Origin: Sphingomonas albertensis
GTDB taxonomy: Bacteria; Pseudomonadota; Alphaproteobacteria; Sphingomonadales; Sphingomonadaceae
Assembly (NCBI RefSeq): GCF_014358075.1
Contig: NZ_JACONT010000001.1
Location: 186,001-250,000 of the forward strand
Reading direction: 5' to 3'
DNA length: 64,000 nucleotides
The notes beneath the pieces were generated by a model. The model saw only the letters and a program-made list of their open reading frames with translations, searched no databases and was not told the DNA's origin. The translations under genes were made by a program, and so were the position numbers. This document shows, one piece after another, positions 53,005 to 60,617 of this stretch (position 1 is its first letter; the number at the start of each line of letters is the position of its first letter).

Positions 53005-53275
53005 GGTCGGTCCCCCATCTGCGATGGACAAAGAAAAAGCCGCCCCGACGGCGACCTTGCGGACGCATCGGAGCGGCTTCGTTGCCTATGGACGATCGGT
53101 CGATCGTCCTACGCGGTCGGGTCCCGTCGTTGGAACCGGTCTCGCGATGATTTCGTGTCCGACTCCCTTGCCGGACGCTGCGAAGATGACCGAAGTGGCC
53201 GTATCGCGCAAGCGTCATTTCGCGGGTGCAGCAGATTTGGGAGGGGCGGCATCGCCACTACCCAAACGCAGATTG
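53005..53275 (-). promoter_or_regulatory. Leader of the nitrate operon with candidate NasT (ANTAR) hairpins
   Basis: This gene-free stretch precedes the transporter gene on the minus strand. Read as RNA, it has a hairpin GGUUCC-AACGAC-GGGACC (53137-53120) whose six-base loop has A at position 1 and G at position 4, as in ANTAR targets. There is also a perfect stem GGACGAUCG/CGAUCGUCC (53109-53090). A weaker GGC-AACGAA-GCC (53086-53075) with an A1/G4 loop overlaps the terminator arm. An intrinsic terminator follows. The arrangement fits NasT antitermination; the hairpins themselves are inference. Confidence 0.55.
53030..53079 (-). terminator. Intrinsic terminator in the nitrate operon leader
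   Basis: On the minus strand AAGCCGCTCCGA (53079-53068) pairs with TCGGGGCGGCTT (53048-53037) in a 12-pair stem with one G-U pair. It is followed by TTTTTCTTT. It lies 25 bases before the transporter ATG, so it must be bypassed for the operon to be expressed. Confidence 0.85.
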
Positions 53276-53325
53276 TTTCCCCGCGAAGGCGGGGACCCAG
53301 ACTGGGCTCCCGCCTTCGCGGGAGA
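53276..53325. repeat. Palindromic repeat upstream of the nitrate leader
   Basis: CCCGCGAAGGCGGGGACCCAG faces CTGGGCTCCCGCCTTCGCGGG around a single base, giving a long near-perfect hairpin between the nasS stop and the leader. A third repeat family, distinct from those at 1104 and 48651. It may end transcription from nasTS. Confidence 0.85.
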
Positions 53326-53352
53326 ACAAGGAGGAGCGGACTGCGGTCGCCT

Positions 53353-54567
53353 TTATGGCAATCCAGCCAGATACCCCTCGATATCATCCGGATCGAACGC
53401 CCGCCGATCGAAGAACGCATCGCGCCCGAGGATCAGCCGCCCCTGCGTCGATCCCGCGCCGATGCTGTCCGCGCCGATCGCCCCCTCCAGCTTCGAACTC
53501 GCATTGGGCAGCGGCGCGCCCGAGCCCGCCAGCGCCGCACGATACACGTCAGGACGAAAAACCCCTTGCGCGACGTCCGCCTCCTCGGCCGAGAACGGCG
53601 TACCGTCCCAGCGCACCATCTGCGAATACAACCACGCCGCCTGACTGCGCCACGGGAAGTTTGCCGCCTCGCGGTACTGGAACATGAAGTCGGGCACGTG
53701 GATCGGCACCGCGTCCTTTACCAGCCGCACCCGGTCGCCGATCGCCCTGGACACCGCATCGACCGGGGCATCGAGATACTCTCGGCGAGACAGGATCGCC
53801 GCATTCTCCTCGAGCGTGTCCGGATCGACGAACTGCGCGGCGGCAGCGTGCAGTGCACGGATCAGCCGGTGGACGACGTCGCCACGCTCGGCCAGCGTCG
53901 CGGCGCGCATTGCCAGTACCTTCTCGACGCCACGCCGCCAGACCTGTGCGGTGACCAAAGCGATCCGCCCGACCCCGCGATCGACCGCGACTCCGTTCCA
54001 GGGTTCGCCGACGCAGATGCCGTCGACCTCGCCCGCGGCCAGCGCATCGGCCGCAAAGGTCGGGCTGGTCGTGACGATCTCGACATCGGTGTCGGGACGA
54101 ATACCGACTGCCGCCAGCCAGTAGCGCAGCATGTAGTTATGGCTCGAATAGCGATGCACCACGCCGAACCGCAGCCGCCGGCCCGCTGCGACGCGCGCGA
54201 TCGCCACCGTCTTCAATCGCGCGCCGAGCAAGACGGGATCGCCTAGCGCATCCCCGTCGAGCACCTCCGCGGCGAGCGGCAGCGACAGCGTGATCGCATT
54301 GCCGTTCAGCCCCAGCACGAACGGTACCGCCATCGGCACCGCCGGTCGTCCGCGCCCCAGCGCGGTCGCGATCGCCAGCGGCGCGACCATGTGCGCGGCA
54401 TCGGTATGCCCGTACAGCAGCCGATCGCGCACCGTCGCCCACGTCATGTCGCGGACCAGTTCGATCTCCAGTCCCTCGGCCTCGGCGAACCCGCGTTCGC
54501 GCGCGAGGATCGGCAGCGCCGCATCGACGAGCGGGAGGAAACCGATGCGGACCCGGTCGAGCGCCAT
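53353..54567 (-). CDS. nasS: Nitrate-sensing NasS protein (NrtA-like, cytoplasmic)
   Basis: 404-aa protein with the periplasmic-binding fold of NrtA/CmpA nitrate binders, but with no signal peptide. It starts directly with MALDRVRIGFLPLVDAA. Family segments include YGHTDAAHMVAP, LNGNAITLS, SSHNYMLRYWL and ICVGEPWN. In this family the cytoplasmic form (NasS) holds NasT inactive until nitrate or nitrite binds. GGGAG lies before the start; a GTG one codon earlier is possible. Shares one base with the nasT stop. Lies 348 bases before the transporter gene. Confidence 0.9.
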   Translation of the reverse strand: MALDRVRIGFLPLVDAALPILARERGFAEAEGLEIELVRDMTWATVRDRLLYGHTDAAHMVAPLAIATALGRGRPAVPMAVPFVLGLNGNAITLSLPLAAEVLDGDALGDPVLLGARLKTVAIARVAAGRRLRFGVVHRYSSHNYMLRYWLAAVGIRPDTDVEIVTTSPTFAADALAAGEVDGICVGEPWNGVAVDRGVGRIALVTAQVWRRGVEKVLAMRAATLAERGDVVHRLIRALHAAAAQFVDPDTLEENAAILSRREYLDAPVDAVSRAIGDRVRLVKDAVPIHVPDFMFQYREAANFPWRSQAAWLYSQMVRWDGTPFSAEEADVAQGVFRPDVYRAALAGSGAPLPNASSKLEGAIGADSIGAGSTQGRLILGRDAFFDRRAFDPDDIEGYLAGLP

Positions 54568-55145
54568 CACAAATCTCCCATGAGCGCATCGCTGGTGATG
54601 ATCGCGTCGGCGATCTCGGCGATCCTGCGGTTGGATCGCATCGCCTGCGCGCGGAGCAGGCCGTACGCGGTCGGCTCGTCGATCCCGCGGCGTTTCATCA
54701 GGATCGCCTTGGCACGGTCGACGGTGGTGCGATCGGCGAGTGCGCTGCGAGCCTCGTGCAACTCCGCCTGTAATCGTGCGAACGCCTGGAACCGGCGGAT
54801 CGCGAGGTCTATGACCGGCTTGATCCGCTGCTTGGCCAGCCCGTCGACGATATACGCCGACACGCCTGCATCGACCGCCGCGGCGGTGGACTCCGCATCG
54901 CTCTGATCGACGAACATCGCGATCGGCCGCGCCAGCGCGCGCGATACCGCGAAGAATTCCTCGAGCATGTCGCGGCTCGGGTTTTCGAGGTTGATCAGCA
55001 CCACGTCCGGCGCGGCCTTCTCCAGCGCGGCGACCATCCCCAGCGTGCCGTCGATCACCACGATATCGTCGAGCCCCGCCTCGCGCAGGCCGTCCGAGAT
55101 GATCGCCGCCCGCGTCGTGCTCGTGTCGATGATCGCGATCCGCAT
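54567..55145 (-). CDS. nasT: NasT, ANTAR-type RNA-binding antiterminator
   Basis: 192-aa regulator with an N-terminal receiver-like domain and a C-terminal ANTAR domain (about 125-190, VDRAKAILMKRRGIDEPTAYGLLRAQAMRSNRRIAEIADAI). The expected phospho-acceptor site reads LINLENPSRD with Asn52 in place of Asp, so control is more likely by NasS binding than by phosphorylation. NasT would bind hairpins in the leader before the transporter gene and stop termination. First gene of the nitrate cluster. Confidence 0.92.
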   Translation of the reverse strand: MRIAIIDTSTTRAAIISDGLREAGLDDIVVIDGTLGMVAALEKAAPDVVLINLENPSRDMLEEFFAVSRALARPIAMFVDQSDAESTAAAVDAGVSAYIVDGLAKQRIKPVIDLAIRRFQAFARLQAELHEARSALADRTTVDRAKAILMKRRGIDEPTAYGLLRAQAMRSNRRIAEIADAIITSDALMGDL

Positions 55146-55324
55146 GCCGTCATCCTATGCGGCGCCGCACCAAATGGCGAGCGGCGGATGGGCGGGTCCA
55201 AATGCCACCATCACACGGTGGCCGGCACCGAGCTCGCGACGAATCTGACGGCGATGGCGCCTGTCCGATCGGCCACGATGTCGAGCGCTGCAAAAAGTCG
55301 AGTAGTTCTGGCGCATGTCGCGGC

Positions 55325-55345
55325 TACCGACTATACCGCTCGGTA
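55325..55345. promoter_or_regulatory. Candidate TetR-type operator before the aldehyde oxidase operon
   Basis: TACCG-CT-CGGTA (55334-55345) is a perfect inverted repeat, preceded by another TACCG at 55325. ACCGnnCGGT centres are common in TetR-family operators. It lies about 55 bases before the small-subunit start. A related palindrome occurs at 60544-60559. Confidence 0.4.
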
Positions 55346-55401
55346 CTGAAGTGTTTTCCTAGCGGTCGAAACGTTACCGCAGGGTCCGCAGGAGAGTGGC
55401 G

Positions 55402-55923
55402 ATGTCGATACTCATCAACGGGTTAGCAGTAGCGCCGCCTGACGACCCTCGTGTCTCGCTGCTCGATCTGCTGCGCGAGGGTCTGCATCTCTCCGGCACC
55501 AAGAAGGGCTGCAATCAGGGTGCGTGCGGCGCGTGCACCGTCCTCGTCGATGGCGAGCGGATCGTGTCCTGTCTCGCGCTCGCTGTTCAGTATGACGGGC
55601 GCGAGGTCACGACGATCGAGGGGCTGGCCGACGGCGATGCCCTGCATCCGTTGCAGCAGGCATTCATCGATCATGATGGGTTCCAGTGCGGCTACTGCAC
55701 GCCGGGGCAGATCTGTTCGGCGATCGGCATGGCGGCGGAGGCCAAGCGCGGTGTGCCGAGCCATGTCAGCGCGGATCTCGCCGCCCACGTGACGCTGACC
55801 CGCGAGGAACTGCAGGAGCGGATGAGCGGCAATCTGTGCCGCTGCGGCGCGCATAACGGGATTATCGACGCGATCCGCGAAACCCTGACGTCCGAGCGCG
55901 GCCCGATGGAGATGGTGGTATGA
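55402..55923 (+). CDS. Molybdenum aldehyde oxidase, [2Fe-2S] subunit (PaoA-like)
   Basis: 173-aa iron-sulfur subunit of the xanthine oxidase family. The plant-type cluster uses Cys37, Cys42, Cys45 and Cys57 (GCNQGACGACTVL), and the second uses Cys96, Cys99, Cys146 and Cys148 (CGYC...CRCGAHN). GGAGAG precedes the ATG; a GTG two codons earlier sits inside that site. No Tat signal is visible, unlike E. coli PaoA, so the enzyme may be cytoplasmic. Overlaps the FAD subunit gene by four bases. Confidence 0.92.
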   Translation: MSILINGLAVAPPDDPRVSLLDLLREGLHLSGTKKGCNQGACGACTVLVDGERIVSCLALAVQYDGREVTTIEGLADGDALHPLQQAFIDHDGFQCGYCTPGQICSAIGMAAEAKRGVPSHVSADLAAHVTLTREELQERMSGNLCRCGAHNGIIDAIRETLTSERGPMEMVV

Positions 55924-56906
55924 CCCCGTTTACGTATGCGCGGGCGGAAGACGCCGCCGATGCCTTGCGGCTAGGGCAGGCAAACGCGACGGCCTATCTC
56001 GGCGGCGGCACCAATCTGGTCGACCTGATCCGCGAGACGGTCGCGCGTCCGACCGGGCTGGTCGACGTGACCGGACTGTCCGGCGGTATCGAGGAAACCG
56101 ATGGCGGCGGCCTGATGATCGGCGCAGCAGTCCGCAACACGGCGCTTGCCGAGCATATCAAGGTTCGGAGGCGCTACCCGGTGCTGTCGCGCGCGATCCT
56201 GGCGGGCGCGTCGGCGCAGATCCGCAACATGGCGACCGTCGGCGGCAATCTGCTCCAGCGGACGCGGTGCACCTATTTCTACGACACCGACGGTTCGCGG
56301 TGCAACAAGCGCATGCCGGGGTCTGGTTGCGACGCGATCGAAGGGTTCACGCGGGGGCACGCCATTCTCGGTGCATCCACGGACTGCGTGGCGACGCACC
56401 CGTCGGACATGTGCGTGGCGCTCGCCGCACTCGACGCGATCGTTCACCTGCACGGGCGGGGCGGCGCGCGAACATTACCGTTCGTAGAACTGCACCGGTT
56501 GCCGGGCGATCGGCCGGAGTTCGATACCGTACTGGAACCGGGTGAACTGATCACTGCGATCGAACTGCCGCCGATGAGTTTGGCGGCCAACTCGACCTAT
56601 CGCAAGGTGCGCGACCGGGCGAGCTATGCCTTCGCGCTGGTGTCGATCGCGGCGGCGCTGGAGATCGAGGGCGGACGCATCACGGACGTGCGGATCGCGC
56701 TGGGTGGGGTCGCGCACAAGCCGTGGCGGGCGTCGAAGGCGGAGGCCGCGTTACGGGGCGGACCCGCGACCGAAGAGGCGTTCCATGCCGCCGCTGTCGC
56801 CGAGATGGCGGACGCGGTGCCGCTCCGCGACAACGGCTTCAAGATCGAACTGACCAAGCGCGCTCTCGTCGCCGTCCTTGGCGACCTTGCCGGAGCAGCA
56901 GCATGA
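55920..56906 (+). CDS. Molybdenum aldehyde oxidase, FAD/[4Fe-4S] subunit (PaoB-like)
   Basis: 328-aa FAD-binding subunit. FAD motifs are YLGGGTNLVD (26-35) and TVGGNLLQ (107-114). An insert with Cys117, Cys128, Cys137 and Cys156 (RTRC...RCNKRMPGSGC...DCVATHPSD) matches the extra [4Fe-4S] cluster known from E. coli PaoB, which separates this group from ordinary xanthine dehydrogenases. It carries electrons from the Mo subunit to the outside acceptor. Overlaps the next gene by four bases. Confidence 0.92.
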   Translation: MTPFTYARAEDAADALRLGQANATAYLGGGTNLVDLIRETVARPTGLVDVTGLSGGIEETDGGGLMIGAAVRNTALAEHIKVRRRYPVLSRAILAGASAQIRNMATVGGNLLQRTRCTYFYDTDGSRCNKRMPGSGCDAIEGFTRGHAILGASTDCVATHPSDMCVALAALDAIVHLHGRGGARTLPFVELHRLPGDRPEFDTVLEPGELITAIELPPMSLAANSTYRKVRDRASYAFALVSIAAALEIEGGRITDVRIALGGVAHKPWRASKAEAALRGGPATEEAFHAAAVAEMADAVPLRDNGFKIELTKRALVAVLGDLAGAAA

Positions 56907-59239
56907 GCATTGTCGATACGGTCAAGGAAACCGCGCAGGGTCTGGTGCAGGGCGCGATGAGCAAGCTGGTTCCAATGGCACCCGACAGCTGGATTCCGGG
57001 CGGCTTGCCCGATCCGCTGATCCGTCAGCAGCACGGACTGATCGGCACGTCGGTGTCGCGGCTCGATGGTCCGCTAAAGGTGCGCGGTGCGGCGCCGTTC
57101 GCGGCGGAGTTTTCGCTGGAAGGCATGGTCTATACCGCGCTCGCTTATGCGACGATCCCGCGCGGGCGGATCGCGGCGATCGACGTCGCGGCGGCCGAGG
57201 CGGCGCCGGGCGTCGTGCTGGTGATGACGCATCGCAACGCGCCGCGGATGAACAAGCCGGCGGTGTTCGGATCGTCGCCGACCGCCGCGGGCCCGGCGGA
57301 CTTGCCGGTGATGCAGGACGACCGTGTTCACTGGAACGGCCAGCCGATCGCGCTGGTGCTCGCCGAGACGCAGGAGCAGGCCGATCACGCGGCATCGCTG
57401 ATCGTCCCGACCTATACTACCGAACCGTCGACCACGTCGTTCGAGGCAGCAAAGGCGGCGGGCCCGCAGCCGGGGCTGTTCATGGGGCAGCCGTTGCTGA
57501 ACGAGATCGGCGACGCGGACGCCATGCTGGCGGCGGCACCGCACAAGGTCGATCACGTCTATCGCACGCCGCCTCACAACCACAACGCGATCGAGCCGCA
57601 TGCCGCGACGATCGCGTGGGTCGGCGACGACCTGATCGTCCACGACGCGAGCCAGCTCGTCACCGCTGCCGCACAGACGATTGCCGACGTGTTCGACCTG
57701 AAGGCGGGGCAGGTACGTCTTACCTCCCCGTTCGTGGGTGGAGGGTTCGGTGGCAAATGCCTGTGGGATCATCAGATTCTCGGCGCCGCCGCGGCCAAGC
57801 TGGCCGGGCGACCGGTTCGGATCACGCTGTCGCGTGAAGGCGTCTACCGCATCGTCGGTGGCCGGACGCTGACCGAACAGCGCGTCGCGATCGGGGCGGA
57901 CGCCGATGGCCGCTTCAAGGCATTGATCCACACCGGGGTCGCCGCGATGACCCCGCACAACAACATGCCCGAGCCGTTCATCCTCGGCACGCGTGGCGGC
58001 TATGCAGCGGACAGCTTCAAGCTGTCGGTCGAGACCGTGACGATGAACATGCTCGCCAACACGTTCATGCGCGCGCCGGGCGAGTCCGTCGGCACCTTCG
58101 CGCTGGAATCCGCGATCGACGAACTGGCGATCGAACTCGACATCGACCCGATCGCGCTCCGCATCCGCAACGAGCCCGACAAGGATCCCACCTCGGGCCT
58201 TCCGTTCTCGTCGCGGCATATCGTCGAGGCGTGGCGCACCGGAGCGGAGCGGTTCGGCTGGAGCGAGCGGAGTGCTCAGCCGGGTACGCGTCGGGAAGGC
58301 GAGTGGCTGATCGGCATGGGCTGCGCGACGGGGACCTATCCCTATTACCGGATGCCGGGGGCAGCCGCGCGGATCACGCTGCGCCGGGACGGACATGCGT
58401 TGGTCGAGGTTGCCGCGCAGGAAATGGGGATGGGCACCGCGACGACCACCGCGATGGTGGCAGCCGATCGGTTGGGGCTGCCGCTAGACTATGTCTCGGT
58501 CGGCTATGGCGATTCGATCATTCCCGGCGCGATCCTGGCCGGTGGATCGCAACAGACCGCAGCGATCGGCGCAGCCGTGATCGCCGCGCATCATGCGCTG
58601 GTCGCCGAACTGCTGAAGCTGGCGGGCAATGACTCGCCGCTCGCAGGTCTGTCGCCAGATGAGGTCGGAAGCGAGGACGGCGGGCTGACCAAGCTCGACG
58701 ATCCCTCGCGGCGCGAGAGCTATGTCTCGATCCTGGAGCGGGCGCAGCGCGACAGCGTCGTCGTGACCGAGGAGGCATCGCAACCGCTCGAATTGATGCA
58801 CTGGTCGATGCATTCGCATAGTGCGCTGTTCTGCGAAGTGCGCGTCAACGCGGTTACCGGCGAAACGCGCGTCAGCCGTTTTCTGGGTGCGTTCGATTGC
58901 GGGCGGATCCTCAACCCGAAGACCGCGCGCAGCCAGTTCCGCGGCGGGATCATCATGGGGCTCGGCATGGCGTTGATGGAGGAGACGCAGTTCGACGAGC
59001 GCAACGGCCGTATCATGAACCCGAGTTTGGCGGAGTATCATATGCCCGTGCATCTCGACGTGCCCGAGATCGACGTGATCTGGACCGATATCGCCGACCC
59101 CCATACCCCGATGGGCGCGCACGGCGTGGGCGAGATCGGCATCACCGGAGTCGCGGCGGCGGTGGCGAATGCGATCTACAACGCCACGGGAAAACGCGTA
59201 CGGGACTTGCCGATCACTTTGGACAAGGTGCTGATCTGA
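56903..59239 (+). CDS. Molybdenum aldehyde oxidase, catalytic subunit (PaoC-like)
   Basis: 778-aa molybdopterin subunit. Conserved SPFVGGGFGGK near residue 270, AQEMGMGTATTTAMV near 500 and the catalytic Glu744 in HGVGEIGIT. With the two preceding subunits it should oxidise aldehydes, probably aromatic or aliphatic, to acids. The N-terminal 40 residues (MSIVDTVKETAQGLV...) are amphipathic and not part of the family core. No XdhC-like chaperone gene is visible in the window. Confidence 0.92.
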   Translation: MSIVDTVKETAQGLVQGAMSKLVPMAPDSWIPGGLPDPLIRQQHGLIGTSVSRLDGPLKVRGAAPFAAEFSLEGMVYTALAYATIPRGRIAAIDVAAAEAAPGVVLVMTHRNAPRMNKPAVFGSSPTAAGPADLPVMQDDRVHWNGQPIALVLAETQEQADHAASLIVPTYTTEPSTTSFEAAKAAGPQPGLFMGQPLLNEIGDADAMLAAAPHKVDHVYRTPPHNHNAIEPHAATIAWVGDDLIVHDASQLVTAAAQTIADVFDLKAGQVRLTSPFVGGGFGGKCLWDHQILGAAAAKLAGRPVRITLSREGVYRIVGGRTLTEQRVAIGADADGRFKALIHTGVAAMTPHNNMPEPFILGTRGGYAADSFKLSVETVTMNMLANTFMRAPGESVGTFALESAIDELAIELDIDPIALRIRNEPDKDPTSGLPFSSRHIVEAWRTGAERFGWSERSAQPGTRREGEWLIGMGCATGTYPYYRMPGAAARITLRRDGHALVEVAAQEMGMGTATTTAMVAADRLGLPLDYVSVGYGDSIIPGAILAGGSQQTAAIGAAVIAAHHALVAELLKLAGNDSPLAGLSPDEVGSEDGGLTKLDDPSRRESYVSILERAQRDSVVVTEEASQPLELMHWSMHSHSALFCEVRVNAVTGETRVSRFLGAFDCGRILNPKTARSQFRGGIIMGLGMALMEETQFDERNGRIMNPSLAEYHMPVHLDVPEIDVIWTDIADPHTPMGAHGVGEIGITGVAAAVANAIYNATGKRVRDLPITLDKVLI

Positions 59240-59312
59240 CAGAACAGCGTCGCCGGTCGGTCCTTCCTGCGTCTGTCTACGGTTTGCTGGCTTGGCGGGG
59301 GAAAGTTGCGCG

Positions 59313-60428
59313 ATGGCATTGCGGTACGTTTGGACGGTGTGCCTTGTCGGCCTGATGATCCTCGGAACGCCGGGAGCGACTGCCGCAAAGAATGCGCCAG
59401 CCAAACGCCTCGTCATAATTGATGACGACGTCGTTGGACTGAACGGTGCGCCCGTGCTGCTGCTCCAGGCGCCCGATGTCGAGGTGCTCGGGATCACGAC
59501 GACTAGCGGCTCGGTATGGCGCGACACCGCCACGGCGTACGCATTGCGGACGGTCGAAATCCTCGGGCGTACCGACGTGCCGGTTGTGCCGGGCGCGACC
59601 TATCCGCTGCACAACACCCAGGAGTTGACCAAGCGGTGGGAGGGGCTGTACGGACGGCTCGAGTTCAAGGGGCCGTGGACCGAGCCCGTGTCCGGCGGTT
59701 CGCTCGGTACGCCGTCGCCTTCGGTCGTGCCCAGCCTGCCGATCGGCGATCCCGTCACCGGGCCTTCCCGCGAGATCGCCGCCGCGTTCCTCGTCCGAAT
59801 GGTCCGCGCATACCCGCACCAGATCACGCTGTTCGCTACGGGTCCGATGACCAACATCGCGATCGCGCAGAGCCTCGATCCGAGTTTTGCCGCGAATGTG
59901 AAGGAACTGGTCTACATGGGCGGTAGTCTCAATCCGCAACAGACGCTCGACACGCCGGCGGCCGCGGCGTTCGCGCGTGAGTTCGTCAATACGCCGCGGC
60001 GTGAATTCAATATCCGTTGGGACCCCGAAGCGGCGCGGATCATGGCGCACGGGGCGTGGCCGAAGGTGACGATGGTGCCGGTCGATCCGTCGACCGGGAC
60101 CCAGTGGACGCGCAGCTTTCTCGACAGCTTGAAGCCCGCTCGTACCACGCTCACAGAAACGCTCCAGACCGGGCTCGAACCGGGTTTTCCGATGTGGGAC
60201 GAGATTGCGGCGATGGTCTGGCTGGAGCCGTCCATCGTCACGCGAGCGGAAACGCTCTACGTCGATTTCGACACGAACCAGACCGCTGGCTACGGCGATA
60301 CGCTGTCATGGCATGACGCGTACCGCCCGCATCTGGGAGAACGCGCGCAGAGTGTCGTGCTTCGTGTCGACCGCGCGAAGCTGGAGGCAGGCATGCGTGC
60401 GCTCTACATGCGGCCTTTACCGCGCTGA
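59313..60428 (+). CDS. Secreted nucleoside hydrolase-like protein with altered metal site
   Basis: 371-aa protein of the inosine-uridine nucleoside hydrolase fold. Signal peptide MALRYVWTVCLVGLMIL...ATA. The N-terminal loop reads IIDDDVVGLNGAP (35-47) where typical enzymes have DxDxGxDD; two of the calcium-binding acids appear replaced (Asn44, Gly45). Other segments such as FATGPMTNIAIA are normal. GGGGGAAAG precedes the ATG. It lies 73 bases after the aldehyde oxidase and 189 before a TonB receptor. Substrate uncertain; it may act on nucleosides outside the cytoplasm. Confidence 0.85.
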   Translation: MALRYVWTVCLVGLMILGTPGATAAKNAPAKRLVIIDDDVVGLNGAPVLLLQAPDVEVLGITTTSGSVWRDTATAYALRTVEILGRTDVPVVPGATYPLHNTQELTKRWEGLYGRLEFKGPWTEPVSGGSLGTPSPSVVPSLPIGDPVTGPSREIAAAFLVRMVRAYPHQITLFATGPMTNIAIAQSLDPSFAANVKELVYMGGSLNPQQTLDTPAAAAFAREFVNTPRREFNIRWDPEAARIMAHGAWPKVTMVPVDPSTGTQWTRSFLDSLKPARTTLTETLQTGLEPGFPMWDEIAAMVWLEPSIVTRAETLYVDFDTNQTAGYGDTLSWHDAYRPHLGERAQSVVLRVDRAKLEAGMRALYMRPLPR

Positions 60429-60543
60429 ACCTCGCCGCGCCGATGTTGCCGACTGGTACTGAGCCGACTGGGGCAAAGATGTCGCGGTGGTCGGCAAAAG
60501 TGCATCGGGCCTGATCCGCCCTATTGCCGCACGTTACAGTGGT

Positions 60544-60559
60544 GTTACCGATCGGTGAC
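60544..60559. promoter_or_regulatory. Candidate TetR-type operator before the second TonB receptor
   Basis: GTTACCGATCGGTGAC is a 16-base palindrome with one mismatched pair, centred on ACCGATCGGT, about 60 bases before the receptor start. Its ACCGnTCGGT core matches the site before the aldehyde oxidase operon. Confidence 0.45.
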
Positions 60560-60617
60560 GGGTCCGGGGCACACGGATCGACGCAGGAGGATGCTCGAAA
60601 CCCAAGGGGGACCATCC

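Noticed and set aside
1104-53325. CRISPR-like repeats
   Set aside because: The four repeats are single inverted elements of three families, far apart, without spacers or cas genes.
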